A stretch of DNA of 64,000 bases, taken from positions 1-64,000 of the forward strand of contig CANMKX010000012.1 of the NCBI GenBank assembly GCA_947498595.1. Reading direction: 5' to 3'. The notes beneath the pieces were generated by a model. That model searched no databases. It was given only the letters and a program-made list of their open reading frames with translations, and had not been told where the DNA came from. The DNA comes from an uncultured Aquimarina sp. (GTDB lineage Bacteria; Bacteroidota; Bacteroidia; Flavobacteriales; Flavobacteriaceae). This document shows positions 53,469 through 63,625 of the stretch, one piece after another (positions within the stretch are counted from its first letter, which is position 1; each line of letters begins with the position of its first letter). The position numbers and the translations under genes were made by a program.

Positions 53469-54911
53469 ATGCTTAAAAAATTACTTTTCTCATTAAGTCT
53501 AATTCCTATCAGTATGTTAGGACAAACCATTTGCGAAAATGGAATGGCTGGTCAATACCCTTGTAATGACTATGATCTCATGTCAGAAATTTCATTAGCA
53601 ACAATGGGAGCTAGTGCTGGTAATGACAGCTGGGGATGGACAGATCCTGATACTAATAAAGAATACGCTTTAATAGGTCTTAATAATGGTACAGCTTTTA
53701 TTGACATTTCTAATCCTACAACACCTATTTATTTAGGAAAATTACCTACAGCAACTGGTAATAGTTCTTGGAGAGATGTTAAAGTATATCAAAATCACGC
53801 TTTTATTGTTAGTGAAGCTTCAAATCACGGAATGCAAGTATTCGATTTAAAACGTTTACGAAACGTAGCCACTCCTCCACAAACTTTTAATGCTGATACG
53901 CATTTTACAGATTTTGGTAGTGCTCATAATATCGTTATTAACGAAGATTCTGGTTATGCATACGCCGTTGGTACTAGTAGAGCTGGAACTTATCAAGGAG
54001 GTCCTGTTTTTATAAATATACAAGATCCTTTAAATCCAGTATCAGAAGGAGGTTTCGCATCAAGTGGTGCTAGACAATATAGTCATGATGCACAAGTAAT
54101 TAATTATAATGGACCTGATAATGATTATACAGGTAGAGAAATTCTTATAGGAAGTAACGAAGTAGAAATTGTTATTGCAGATGTTACTGACAAAGCAAAT
54201 CCTGTTAATATTGCTACTATTAATTATCCTGATGTAGGATATACACATCAAGGTTGGTTTACCGAAGATATGAAATATTTTATTTTAGGTGATGAAACCG
54301 ATGAACAAGGCGTTGGCTTTAATACACGTAGTATTATTTTTGATTTCCAAGATTTAGATAATCCACAAAGACATATGATATATAATGGTCCAACAGCAGC
54401 TATAGATCATAATGGATATGTTCTTGGAGATAAATTTTTTCTAGCAAATTACCGTGCTGGTGTAAGAGTCATTGATATTACAGATATTGAAAATCAAAAC
54501 ATTAGTGAAATTGGTTTCTTTGATACATTCCCTTCTAATGATAATGCTGCTTTTAATGGTGTATGGAATGTTTACCCATATTTTACTAGTGGTAATATAG
54601 TGATTAGTGATATTGAAAAAGGATTTATATTAATACGTCAAAGTAACACATTAGCAGTTAATGATGTTGCTACTCAAAGTAGAAGTTTACAAATGTACCC
54701 TAATCCTGCTACTCATGATGTTACCTTTAAAATAGGAAGTACATCGTCATTAAATACTATCGAATTTTATAATGTATTAGGTAAAAAAGTAAAAGAAATT
54801 TCTTTAAGAACACCTGTACAAGAATTCAACGTATCTACCACTAATTTAACAGCAGGAATCTATATTGTTAAGATAAATAATTCTATTACTAAAAAACTTA
54901 TTGTTAGATAA
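53469..54911 (+). CDS. Choice-of-anchor B family protein with T9SS sorting domain
   Basis: 480 residues. Sec signal peptide (LSLIPISMLGQ), the same propeller-like body as the upstream gene (GLNNGTAFIDISNPTTPIYL, HGMQVFDLKRLRN, HQGWFTEDMKYF), plus ~75 extra C-terminal residues forming a type A sorting domain: LQMYPNPATHDVTFKI to TAGIYIVKINNSITKKL. It should therefore be secreted through the type IX system and attached outside, while its paralogue is a lipoprotein. Confidence 0.88.
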   Translation: MLKKLLFSLSLIPISMLGQTICENGMAGQYPCNDYDLMSEISLATMGASAGNDSWGWTDPDTNKEYALIGLNNGTAFIDISNPTTPIYLGKLPTATGNSSWRDVKVYQNHAFIVSEASNHGMQVFDLKRLRNVATPPQTFNADTHFTDFGSAHNIVINEDSGYAYAVGTSRAGTYQGGPVFINIQDPLNPVSEGGFASSGARQYSHDAQVINYNGPDNDYTGREILIGSNEVEIVIADVTDKANPVNIATINYPDVGYTHQGWFTEDMKYFILGDETDEQGVGFNTRSIIFDFQDLDNPQRHMIYNGPTAAIDHNGYVLGDKFFLANYRAGVRVIDITDIENQNISEIGFFDTFPSNDNAAFNGVWNVYPYFTSGNIVISDIEKGFILIRQSNTLAVNDVATQSRSLQMYPNPATHDVTFKIGSTSSLNTIEFYNVLGKKVKEISLRTPVQEFNVSTTNLTAGIYIVKINNSITKKLIVR

Positions 54912-54916
54912 ACACT

Positions 54917-56287
54917 ATGTTAAAATTCAAAAGCATATCACATTTATATCGAACAGGATTTATAATCCTATCATCACTATGCATTCTTAGTTGTGGAGAA
55001 GATGACGATACTTCTCCTGATCAAAATACTACAGAACCTAGTTTTACAGGTGAAATAGATTGGATCAAAACTTATGGAGGAAGCCGAGAAGATAATGCAT
55101 TATCTGTAATCGAAACTATAGATCGTGGTTATGCAGTTTTAGGTTATACTCAAAGTATTGATGGCGATATCACTGATAAAACAGCTACCGATAGCGATTA
55201 TTGGTTATTAAAATTAGATACTGATGGTGCCATCCAATGGAGTAAAACATATGGAGGAACCAATGATGATCGAGCCGAAAAAATAATACAGACAAATGAT
55301 GGTGGATATGCTATGGTAGGTTACAATCGTAGTAATGATGGAGATGTAAGTAATAATGAAGGTTTACAAGATTATTGGATTGTAAAAACAGATGCGAATG
55401 GAACTATTTCTTGGGAAAAGAGCTTTGGTTTTGCAGGAATTGATCGTGCTTTTTCTATTATACAATCTCAAGATGGTGGTTACTTTATTAGTGGCTTTTT
55501 AGATGTAACTGCTAGTGGTGGTGATGGTAATAGCTTCTCTAAAAACAATAAACATGGTGTTGGTGAATTTTGGGGTATCAAGCTCAATGCAAATGGAGAC
55601 GTAGCATGGAGAAGGTTTTTTGGCGGAACTAATAATGATCGAAGTTATGGAGTTGTTCAAACTCCTGATAATGGATTCATGATGATTGGTTCATCAGAAA
55701 GCAATGATTTTGATATAACTAATAGTAAAGGAAGTTATGATTTCTGGATTGTTAAGATAAATAATCAAGGGACTTTATTATGGGAAAAATCATATGGTGG
55801 ATCCGAAATAGATGTTGCCTATGCAATAACACCCACTGGGGATGGCAAATATGTTTTAGTCGGTGACTCTAGAAGTAATGACGGTGACATATCTTCTGCA
55901 AGTGGAAATGCCGATTTATGGATGATCCAAATAGATGGAAATGGAAATTTATTATGGGAAAAATCTATTGGAGGTACAGCATTTGATACAGGAAGAGGTA
56001 TTTCAAAAATGCAAAATGGCTCTTTTGTCATCACAGGAAATTCTAGAAGTAATGATATTGATCTATCATCCAATAACGGTCAAAGTGATATTTGGAGTTT
56101 AATTGTCGATAATAATGCCGAAGTAACTTGGCAAAAAACACTAGGTGGATCACAATCAGATTTTGGAAATGATTGTTTAGAAACTTTTGATAATAAATTA
56201 ATTATCGTTGGTAATACAGAAAGTAATGATATCGATATATCTCTTAATAAGGGATCTAAAGATGTTATTATAATAAAATATAAATAA
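54917..56287 (+). CDS. Seven-repeat exported lipoprotein
   Basis: 456 residues. A lipobox-like SLCILSC (about residue 26) precedes an acidic linker. Seven repeats of about 55 residues follow, each with a W-x-K-x-x-GG-x-x-x-D block, then DGGYxxxGxSxSNDGD and a DYWIVKxDxNG strand (for example WEKSYGGSEIDVAYAIT). The regular Trp/Gly/Asp pattern predicts a beta-propeller. Common in Bacteroidota envelope proteins, binding partner unknown. It starts 5 bases after the previous stop and is followed by the MbnP gene. Confidence 0.8.
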   Translation: MLKFKSISHLYRTGFIILSSLCILSCGEDDDTSPDQNTTEPSFTGEIDWIKTYGGSREDNALSVIETIDRGYAVLGYTQSIDGDITDKTATDSDYWLLKLDTDGAIQWSKTYGGTNDDRAEKIIQTNDGGYAMVGYNRSNDGDVSNNEGLQDYWIVKTDANGTISWEKSFGFAGIDRAFSIIQSQDGGYFISGFLDVTASGGDGNSFSKNNKHGVGEFWGIKLNANGDVAWRRFFGGTNNDRSYGVVQTPDNGFMMIGSSESNDFDITNSKGSYDFWIVKINNQGTLLWEKSYGGSEIDVAYAITPTGDGKYVLVGDSRSNDGDISSASGNADLWMIQIDGNGNLLWEKSIGGTAFDTGRGISKMQNGSFVITGNSRSNDIDLSSNNGQSDIWSLIVDNNAEVTWQKTLGGSQSDFGNDCLETFDNKLIIVGNTESNDIDISLNKGSKDVIIIKYK

Positions 56288-56315
56288 AAAATTATAAAGT
56301 AAAATTGCGCATTTT

Positions 56316-57062
56316 ATGAAAAAAATAGCTTCACTTCTTTTTCTAGTTATTACTATTATAGCTTGTAAAAATGATGATTCGAATGAATTAGGAAATTTAA
56401 ATATTGATTTTAAAAATACAATTAATACAACTCCTTTAGTTCTAAATACTGAGACATATACTAATAGTAGTAATGAAGATTATACAGTTTCTGAATTAAA
56501 ATATATTATTAGTAATATCTCTTTAATAAAAGCTAATGGAGAAGAGTTTGTTTACCCTGTTGATCAAAGTTATTTTGTTATTAACGAAGGTGTAGTTACG
56601 AGTAAATCAATAAACTTAACTGGAATTAATATTGGTGATTATTCAAAAATAAGATTTGGATTTGGTGTTGATCAATCTAATTATCCACTTAATGGAATGA
56701 CAAACTTTATCCCTACAGCAGAAGAAAATGGAATGTTATGGAGTTGGTCTGCTGGATATAAATTTCTAAAATTTGAAGGTACTTATACTCCACAAGGAGG
56801 AACTCAAGACGACTATATATTACATGTAGGAAGTCATGGTTCAACCCTTGATAATTATAAGGTAATTACATTAGACTTACCATCTGTAATCACTATTAGT
56901 GAAGCTAATGCAGCTACAATTAGTATCAATGCTAATGTTGCTAAAATATTTGATGGCACTAATACACATTCCTTAGCAACAAAAAGTGATATTCAAGTAG
57001 ATCCTGTATATGCACCTATATTAGCTGAAAATGTAAGTACAATTTTTACTATAAATAACTAA
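56316..57062 (+). CDS. mbnP: MbnP family lipoprotein
   Basis: 248 residues, lipobox TIIAC with Cys17. The body matches the MbnP family: VSELKYIISNISLIKANGEE, RFGFGVDQSNYPLNG, and MLWSWSAGYKFLKFEGTY with conserved Trp. In methanotrophs MbnP is a partner of the di-heme enzyme MbnH, which oxidises a Trp of MbnP and thereby affects copper binding. Here the next gene encodes such a di-heme protein, separated by only 10 bases, which supports the pairing. The copper role in flavobacteria is inferred. Confidence 0.85.
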   Translation: MKKIASLLFLVITIIACKNDDSNELGNLNIDFKNTINTTPLVLNTETYTNSSNEDYTVSELKYIISNISLIKANGEEFVYPVDQSYFVINEGVVTSKSINLTGINIGDYSKIRFGFGVDQSNYPLNGMTNFIPTAEENGMLWSWSAGYKFLKFEGTYTPQGGTQDDYILHVGSHGSTLDNYKVITLDLPSVITISEANAATISINANVAKIFDGTNTHSLATKSDIQVDPVYAPILAENVSTIFTINN

Positions 57063-57072
57063 TTTTTTTTCT

Positions 57073-58119
57073 TTGAAATTTATCGCATACATATTTGTCC
57101 TTTTTTTAGGTATTGGTTGTAGCTCTGATAAAGATGCATACGTTCCTATTTCAAAAAACCCTAAATTAGAATTTACAGTTCCGTCCAATTTTCCTGAACC
57201 AAGCTATAATATAGCATTAAATCATCCTACAGAAAAAGGATTCGAATTAGGGAAAAAGCTTTTTTATGATGGCAAATTAGCTTCTGACGGTGTAGTTTCT
57301 TGTGGTTTTTGTCATATTCAAGATTTTGCCTTTACACATCATACTCATATTGTTAGTCATGGTGTTGATGGTGCTTTAGGAACTCGTAATGCACAACCTT
57401 TGCATAATCTTGCATTTCAAAATGAATTTACTTGGGATGGAGCTGCTATGCATTTAGATTTACAACCCATTATCCCTATTACTGCACCTGTTGAAATGAA
57501 TGAAACATTTGCTAGTATTATTGATAAGCTGGGACAAGATGACACATATGTTGCTTTATTTTCTGAAGCCTTCGAAGATCAAAAAATATCCGCAGATAAT
57601 ATACTTAAAGCTTTATCTCAATTCATGATTATGATGATTTCTTCAGATTCTAAATATGATAAAATAGAACGTAATGAAGGAGCTGTTTTTAATGAATCTG
57701 AAGCTAGAGGTTTAACTCTTTTTAATACAAAATGTGCCTCTTGCCATCAAGGCACATTATTTACAGATCAATCATATCACAATAACGGCTTACCAATTGA
57801 CCCAACATATAATGATGTAGGTCGTAAACGTATTACTGGACTTGATACAGATCTTTATAAATTCAAGACTCCTAGTTTGCGAAATATCGAAGTTACCTTT
57901 CCGTATATGCATGATGGTCGCTTAAGAACCTTGCAAGATGTTCTTGATCATTATAGTGATGGTATGGTTAATTCTGAAACATTAGATCCTATCTTTAAAC
58001 AAAATAACATTGTAATAGGAATTCCTATGTCAGCATCAGAAAAAGAAGATATTATCGCTTTTCTTAAAACTTTAACAGACGATAATTTTATCGCAGATGA
58101 ACGTTTTTCTGAATTTTAA
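57073..58119 (+). CDS. mbnH: Di-heme cytochrome c peroxidase / MauG-type (MbnH-like) lipoprotein
   Basis: 348 residues from a TTG start. The lipobox LGIGC at about residue 16 anchors it in the periplasm. Two CxxCH heme motifs: SCGFCH near residue 80 and CASCH near 220. LGTRNAQPLHNLAFQ, GLDTDLYKFKTPSLRN and YMHDGRLRTLQDVLDHY are classic for the CcpA/MauG family. Following MbnP it is best read as MbnH-like, using H2O2 to modify its partner, though a plain peroxidase is possible. Last gene of the operon. Confidence 0.9.
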   Translation: MKFIAYIFVLFLGIGCSSDKDAYVPISKNPKLEFTVPSNFPEPSYNIALNHPTEKGFELGKKLFYDGKLASDGVVSCGFCHIQDFAFTHHTHIVSHGVDGALGTRNAQPLHNLAFQNEFTWDGAAMHLDLQPIIPITAPVEMNETFASIIDKLGQDDTYVALFSEAFEDQKISADNILKALSQFMIMMISSDSKYDKIERNEGAVFNESEARGLTLFNTKCASCHQGTLFTDQSYHNNGLPIDPTYNDVGRKRITGLDTDLYKFKTPSLRNIEVTFPYMHDGRLRTLQDVLDHYSDGMVNSETLDPIFKQNNIVIGIPMSASEKEDIIAFLKTLTDDNFIADERFSEF

Positions 58120-58210
58120 TATTTTTAAACAACTCATATTAAAAGCTGTTTATCATTAAATTCAATCTTACCATAAACTTTTCTTATATCTCCATATATT
58201 AGAATAATGT

Positions 58211-58249
58211 TAGGTTTTGTGCATAAAACCTACTTATGTAGTATATTTG
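58211..58249 (+). promoter_or_regulatory. SUF promoter with an overlapping inverted repeat
   Basis: TATATTTG (58242-58249) is a -7 element, and TTTTG (58215-58219) upstream is 22 bases away. Arms TAGGTTTT (58211-58218) and AAAACCTA (58225-58232) form an 8-bp inverted repeat overlapping the -33 region, a plausible operator for an iron- or Fe-S-sensing regulator. Confidence 0.55.
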
Positions 58250-58284
58250 CGCATAATTTAGAATTAATCTATTAACAATCAAGC

Positions 58285-58614
58285 ATGATAAAGGTTTCTG
58301 ACATAGCAAAAAAGAAAATCATCGAGTTGATGAGTGATGATGGTTTTGACTCTACCATAGACTTTGTAAGGGTTGGTGTTAAAAGTGGTGGATGCTCAGG
58401 CTTATCCTATGATTTAAAATTTGATAAAAATCAAAAAGAAGAAGATAAAGTTTTTGAAGATAATAATGTAAAAATTGTTGTTGACAAAAAAAGCTTCTTT
58501 TATTTAGTTGGGACTACTTTGGAATATTCTGGAGGTCTTAACGGAACAGGTTTTGTATTTAATAACCCCAATGCAAGTAGAACTTGTGGATGTGGTGAAA
58601 GTTTTTCACTATAA
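58285..58614 (+). CDS. sufA: A-type Fe-S carrier (HesB/IscA/SufA family)
   Basis: Small scaffold or carrier that passes Fe-S clusters to apo-proteins. The three cluster-binding Cys are visible: one in SGGCSGLSY and the CGC pair near the end (TCGCGES). 109 residues. First gene of the SUF cluster, 41 bases before sufB. Confidence 0.94.
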   Translation: MIKVSDIAKKKIIELMSDDGFDSTIDFVRVGVKSGGCSGLSYDLKFDKNQKEEDKVFEDNNVKIVVDKKSFFYLVGTTLEYSGGLNGTGFVFNNPNASRTCGCGESFSL

Positions 58615-58655
58615 TTTTTAAATAAATATTCTGGATAATATTCAGAAGAAAGAAG

Positions 58656-60101
58656 ATGGCATATACTGAAGACGATTTAAAAAAAGAATTAGAGACTAAG
58701 GAATACGAATATGGATTTTATACTGATATAGAATCTGAAACATTTCCTGTAGGTTTAAATGAAGATATCGTTCGCGCAATTTCTAAGAAAAAAGAAGAAC
58801 CAGAATGGATGACAGACTGGAGATTAGAAGCTTTTCGCGTTTGGAAAGAAATGGAAGAACCAGAATGGGCTAATGTAACTTATGACAAGCCTGATTTTCA
58901 AAATATATCATACTATTCTGCTCCTAATAAGAAGCCTAAATATAATAGTTTAGATGAAGTTGATCCAGAATTATTGGATACATTCAAAAAGCTTGGTATT
59001 TCATTAGATGAACAAAAGAAATTAGCTGGTGTTGCTGTAGATATTGTAATGGATTCTGTATCTGTAGCTACTACATTTAAAGAAACATTAGCAGAGAAAG
59101 GAATTATATTTTGTTCGATTTCTGAAGCAATACAAGAACATCCAGAATTAGTAAAAAAACATTTAGGAACCATAGTTCCTACTAAAGATAATTTTTATGC
59201 AGCTTTAAACTCTGCTGTATTTAGTGATGGATCTTTTTGCTACATTCCTAAAGGTGTTCGTTGTCCAATGGAACTTTCTACATATTTTAGAATTAATCAA
59301 GCCGGTACAGGGCAATTTGAACGTACCTTAGTTGTAGCTGATGAAGGAAGTTATGTAAGTTATCTTGAAGGATGTACAGCTCCTTCTCGTGATGAAAATC
59401 AACTTCACGCAGCAGTAGTAGAATTAATCGCATTAGAAGATGCTGAAATAAAATACTCTACTGTGCAAAATTGGTATCCAGGAAATTCTGAAGGAAAAGG
59501 TGGTGTATTTAATTTCGTAACTAAACGTGGTTTATGCGAGAAAAATGCTAAAATATCATGGACACAAGTAGAAACAGGATCAGCTGTTACTTGGAAATAT
59601 CCATCTTGCGTTTTAAAGGGAGATAACTCAGTTGGAGAATTTTATTCAATTGCAGTAACTAATAATTACCAGCAAGCTGATACAGGTACAAAAATGATTC
59701 ATTTAGGAAAGAATACAAAAAGTACAATCATTTCTAAAGGAATATCTGCTGGTAGATCGCAAAATAGTTATCGAGGTTTAGTTCAGATCAATAGCAGAGC
59801 TAAAAATGCTCGTAACTTCTCACAATGTGATTCACTTCTAATGGGAGATGAATGTGGTGCTCATACATTCCCATATATAGAAGCAAAAAATAAAACGGCT
59901 CAAATAGAACATGAGGCGACAACTAGTAAAATTGGTGAAGACCAAATTTTTTACTGTAATCAAAGGGGAATTGATACAGAAAAAGCAATTGCATTAATTG
60001 TAAATGGATTTAGTAAAGAAGTTCTTAATAAATTACCAATGGAATTTGCTGTAGAAGCGCAAAAACTTTTGGAAATTTCATTAGAAGGTTCTGTAGGATA
60101 A
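58656..60101 (+). CDS. sufB: Fe-S cluster assembly protein SufB
   Basis: Scaffold of the SufBC2D complex on which [4Fe-4S] clusters are built. 481 residues. Typical blocks [55 protein letters not shown] and [16 protein letters not shown] are present. Confidence 0.97.
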   Translation: MAYTEDDLKKELETKEYEYGFYTDIESETFPVGLNEDIVRAISKKKEEPEWMTDWRLEAFRVWKEMEEPEWANVTYDKPDFQNISYYSAPNKKPKYNSLDEVDPELLDTFKKLGISLDEQKKLAGVAVDIVMDSVSVATTFKETLAEKGIIFCSISEAIQEHPELVKKHLGTIVPTKDNFYAALNSAVFSDGSFCYIPKGVRCPMELSTYFRINQAGTGQFERTLVVADEGSYVSYLEGCTAPSRDENQLHAAVVELIALEDAEIKYSTVQNWYPGNSEGKGGVFNFVTKRGLCEKNAKISWTQVETGSAVTWKYPSCVLKGDNSVGEFYSIAVTNNYQQADTGTKMIHLGKNTKSTIISKGISAGRSQNSYRGLVQINSRAKNARNFSQCDSLLMGDECGAHTFPYIEAKNKTAQIEHEATTSKIGEDQIFYCNQRGIDTEKAIALIVNGFSKEVLNKLPMEFAVEAQKLLEISLEGSVG

Positions 60102-60131
60102 ACAACTAAACTAACTCTCAATACAATTTAA

Positions 60132-61019
60132 ATGAAAAAAATAGTAGCATTATCTATTTTAGCAATCAGTGTTATTTCTTGTAAAAAAGAAAACAAAGAA
60201 GCTGAAAAAAAGCAAGATGAAACAACTAATGTTGTTAATGTCATTCAAAAACCTGAAGTACGTTTATATACTTTTGATGGTGGTAACATTCAAGTTAATA
60301 ACCTTAACCTTTTTGCTCAAGGAGATAAATACAAAGGTGATTCGTTAGTTTTAGCGGATGCTTTTTATGTAATAAAACACCCTAAAGGAAATTTATTATG
60401 GGATGCCGGACTACCTGAAAATTTAATTGGACAACCAGCTTATACATCCCCTGATGGTGCTTTTACTGTTACTAGAAAAGATTCTATTGTAAACCAATTA
60501 AAATCAATAGACTTAACTCCTAACGATATCAATTACATCGCTTTTTCTCATATTCATTTTGATCATACAGGATCTGCAGATAAATTTGGAAACGCTACTT
60601 GGTTAGTACAATCCCCAGAATTTGATTTTTACAAAGGAGAGGAGATTAAAAATAATAGTCTTTATGCAACAACTGTATTAGACAAATTATCTGAAATAAA
60701 TAAATTAAATGGAGATCACGATGTATTTGGTGATGGATCTGTTATTATCAAATCAATGCCAGGTCATACACCAGGTCATCAAGTATTATATTTAAATTTA
60801 ACTAATAATGGTCCTATATTGCTTTCAGGAGATTTATATCACTTTAAACAAAATAGAGCTGAAAAAATAGTACCTCAATTCAATTATAATGTTTCTGAAA
60901 CAGACAAAAGTATTAAAGTTTTTGAAGATTTTGCAAAGCAAAACAATGCTAAGGTATACATACAACACGAAGTAAAAGATTTTGCTAAAATGCCTAAGGC
61001 ACCTAAATATATGAACTAA
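60132..61019 (+). CDS. MBL-fold lipoprotein (AiiA-like lactonase family)
   Basis: 295 residues with lipobox SVISC near residue 17. Metallo-beta-lactamase fold: metal site SHIHFDHTGSAD, then SMPGHTPGHQVLYL, LLSGDLYHF and a final HE in YIQHEVKDF. Homologues are N-acyl homoserine lactonase-like, but the acyl-lactone activity is not proven by sequence. Lodged between sufB and sufC on the same strand with 30 bases after sufB, so it is probably cotranscribed with Fe-S assembly genes. Its periplasmic location makes a direct assembly role unlikely. Confidence 0.85.
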   Translation: MKKIVALSILAISVISCKKENKEAEKKQDETTNVVNVIQKPEVRLYTFDGGNIQVNNLNLFAQGDKYKGDSLVLADAFYVIKHPKGNLLWDAGLPENLIGQPAYTSPDGAFTVTRKDSIVNQLKSIDLTPNDINYIAFSHIHFDHTGSADKFGNATWLVQSPEFDFYKGEEIKNNSLYATTVLDKLSEINKLNGDHDVFGDGSVIIKSMPGHTPGHQVLYLNLTNNGPILLSGDLYHFKQNRAEKIVPQFNYNVSETDKSIKVFEDFAKQNNAKVYIQHEVKDFAKMPKAPKYMN

Positions 61020-61020
61020 G

Positions 61021-61452
61021 ATGAAAAAAACACTTTTAATTTTAGCCGTACTTAGCTTAACAGTAATAGCTTGTAATAAAACAGAGAAAACTGAAAAAGT
61101 TACTGAAGAAATTGTAGTAACTCAAAATGATGAGTCTTTAACTTTCAAAGGAGATTTCATTTATACAAATGATGCAGCTGTTCTTAAAGGGAAAGACTTT
61201 ATTTATGGAGTTAAACTTGATGAAAAAGCAAAAGAATTAGCCAGTAAAACTACTCCTTTGCAACGTGAAGAATACGATATGGTTCCTGTTGTTATTAAAG
61301 GAAATTTAAAAGATAATCCTAATGAAGGATGGGAGCAAATCATTGAAATTACTGAGATTGTAAAAGTAAATGTGCCAACATCAGAATTAGTTACTAAAAT
61401 TAAATCTTCTACTACAGAAGGTAAAAATTCAGGAACAAAGCCTACTGAATAA
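61021..61452 (+). CDS. Small lipoprotein of unknown function
   Basis: 143 residues, lipobox VIAC near residue 18. A central FKGDFIYTNDAAVLKGKDFI and GVKLDEKAKELASKT, then GNLKDNPNEGWEQIIEITEI, suggest a beta-barrel-like fold, similar to small NlpE-like or DUF domains. It starts 1 base after the MBL-fold gene, so the two are a pair inserted in the SUF cluster. The C-terminus is charged and low in complexity. Confidence 0.75.
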   Translation: MKKTLLILAVLSLTVIACNKTEKTEKVTEEIVVTQNDESLTFKGDFIYTNDAAVLKGKDFIYGVKLDEKAKELASKTTPLQREEYDMVPVVIKGNLKDNPNEGWEQIIEITEIVKVNVPTSELVTKIKSSTTEGKNSGTKPTE

Positions 61453-61520
61453 AAATTAACAGGCTATTATCAATAAAGAATAATAATCCTATTGTAAAAG
61501 GGATACAACGATAGATTAAA

Positions 61521-62273
61521 ATGTTAGAAATAAAGGATATCCACGCAAGTGTAGAAGGAAAAGAGATTTTAAAAGGTCTTAACCTAAAAGTAAATGCAGG
61601 AGAGGTTCATGCTATTATGGGACCAAATGGTGCTGGAAAAAGTACTTTAGCTAGTGTTATCGCTGGTAAAGAAGATTACGAAGTTACTCAAGGTAATATC
61701 CTATTAGAAGGAGAAGATATTGAAGAACTAGCTATCGAAGAACGTGCTCATAAAGGTATTTTCTTATCATTTCAGTATCCTGTAGAAATTCCTGGAGTTA
61801 GTGTTACTAACTTCATGAAAACTGCTATTAATGAAACACGTAAAGCAAAAGGCTTAGAAGAAATGCCTGCTAAGGATATGCTTAAAATGATTCGTGAAAA
61901 ATCTGAATTATTAGAAATCGATCGTAAATTCTTATCTCGTTCTCTTAATGAAGGATTTTCTGGAGGAGAAAAGAAACGTAATGAGATCTTTCAAATGGCT
62001 ATGCTAGAGCCAAAATTAGCTATTTTGGATGAAACTGATTCTGGATTAGATATAGATGCCTTACGTATTGTTGCTAACGGTGTTAATAAACTAAAAACAA
62101 AAGAGAATGCTGTAATTGTTATTACACATTATCAACGTTTATTAGATTATATTGTTCCTGATTTTGTACACGTATTACACAATGGGAAAATTGTAAAATC
62201 TGGTACAAAAGAATTAGCCTTAGAATTAGAAGAAAAAGGATACGATTGGATTAAAGAAGAAGTAAAAGGATAA
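61521..62273 (+). CDS. sufC: SufC ATPase
   Basis: ABC-type ATPase energising the SufBCD scaffold. Walker A MGPNGAGKSTLASV, signature FSGGEKKRNEIF, Walker B LAILDETDSGLD and the switch His in VITHYQRLL. 250 residues. It follows the lipoprotein pair by 68 bases and sufD starts 2 bases after its stop. Confidence 0.97.
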   Translation: MLEIKDIHASVEGKEILKGLNLKVNAGEVHAIMGPNGAGKSTLASVIAGKEDYEVTQGNILLEGEDIEELAIEERAHKGIFLSFQYPVEIPGVSVTNFMKTAINETRKAKGLEEMPAKDMLKMIREKSELLEIDRKFLSRSLNEGFSGGEKKRNEIFQMAMLEPKLAILDETDSGLDIDALRIVANGVNKLKTKENAVIVITHYQRLLDYIVPDFVHVLHNGKIVKSGTKELALELEEKGYDWIKEEVKG

Positions 62274-62275
62274 AA

Positions 62276-63589
62276 ATGGAATTAAAAGATAAATTAGTAT
62301 CCTCATTTTTAGCTTTTGAAAATACAATCGATGTAGATTCATCTGTACACGATATTCGTAGCGAAGCTATCAAGAGATTTGAAATGCAAGGTTTTCCTTC
62401 AAAAAAGGAAGAAGCATGGAAATACACTTCTTTAAAAAATGTTTTAAAACATGATTATAGCATTTTCCCAAAAGAAGGGAATGCTATAGAATTTAAAGAT
62501 GTAAAGAAGTATTTCATTCACGATATAGATACTTATAAAATTGTATTTATTGATGGTATGTATTCATCTCATTTGTCTGAAACTACTCATGATAAAATAG
62601 ATGTTTGCTTAATGTCTTCCGCTTTAACGAATGATAAATACAAAGCTGTTATTGATAATTACTTCAATAAAGTTGCTAAAGAAGATGGATTAACATCCTT
62701 AAATACTGCTTTTTCAAAAGAAGGTGCATATATCCATATTTCTAAGAATCAATTAGCTGATAAGCCTATACAAATTTTACATTTTTCAACAGGAAGTGAA
62801 GCTGCGCAAATGTTGCAACCTCGTAATCTTATTGTTGTAGATGAAAATTCTCATGTTCAAATTATCGAGCGTCATCAAAGTTTAACTAATAATCCTGTAC
62901 TAACTAACTCTGTTACAGAAATTTTTGCTGATAAAAGAGCTATTGTAGATTATTATAAAATTCAAAATGACAATGAAAATGCTTCATTAATCGATAATAC
63001 TTATATAGAGCAACAAGGACAAAGTATCGTTTCTGTTCATACTTTTGCTTTTGGAGGTAATATCACTAGAAATAATTTAAATTTCTATCAAAAAGGTGAA
63101 GGTATTGATTCTATCCTTAATGGTATTACTATTATTGAAGAGAAGCAACATGTAGATCATTATACATTAGTACATCATACAGAACCTAATTGTGAAAGTC
63201 ATCAAGATTACAAAGGTATTTTTGATGAAAAAGCAACAGGAGTTTTTAATGGTAAAATTATTGTTAATAAAGAAGCTCAGAAAACAAATGCTTTTCAATC
63301 TAATAATAATATCCTTTTAAGCGATAAAGCTACAATAAACTCGAAACCTCAATTAGAAATTTTTGCAGACGATGTTAAATGTTCTCATGGTTGTACTATT
63401 GGGCAATTAGATGATAGTGCATTATTCTATATGCGTGCGAGAGGTATTGGTGAAAAAGAAGCAAAAGCTTTACTAATGTATGCTTTTGCTAATAATGTTT
63501 TAGAAAGCGTTAAAATACCTCAACTCAAATCTAGAATTAATAAACTAATTGCAACAAAACTTAACGTAGATATTGGTTTTGATCTATAA
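62276..63589 (+). CDS. sufD: Fe-S cluster assembly protein SufD
   Basis: Non-catalytic partner of SufB in the SufBC2D complex, thought to help iron acquisition. 437 residues. RFEMQGFPSKKEEAWKYT opens the protein, and VKCSHGCTIGQLDDSALFYM with RARGIGEKEAKALL ends it, as usual. SufS and SufE, normally next, are not in the remaining 400 bases. Confidence 0.96.
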   Translation: MELKDKLVSSFLAFENTIDVDSSVHDIRSEAIKRFEMQGFPSKKEEAWKYTSLKNVLKHDYSIFPKEGNAIEFKDVKKYFIHDIDTYKIVFIDGMYSSHLSETTHDKIDVCLMSSALTNDKYKAVIDNYFNKVAKEDGLTSLNTAFSKEGAYIHISKNQLADKPIQILHFSTGSEAAQMLQPRNLIVVDENSHVQIIERHQSLTNNPVLTNSVTEIFADKRAIVDYYKIQNDNENASLIDNTYIEQQGQSIVSVHTFAFGGNITRNNLNFYQKGEGIDSILNGITIIEEKQHVDHYTLVHHTEPNCESHQDYKGIFDEKATGVFNGKIIVNKEAQKTNAFQSNNNILLSDKATINSKPQLEIFADDVKCSHGCTIGQLDDSALFYMRARGIGEKEAKALLMYAFANNVLESVKIPQLKSRINKLIATKLNVDIGFDL

Positions 63590-63625
63590 ATAACATTAAT
63601 ACATATTTGGTATTATACAAATAAT

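Noticed and set aside
60132..61019. True quorum-quenching lactonase linked to the FeeM-like synthase
   Set aside because: The genes are over 40 kb apart, and the MBL-fold family includes many non-lactonase enzymes, so no link can be claimed.
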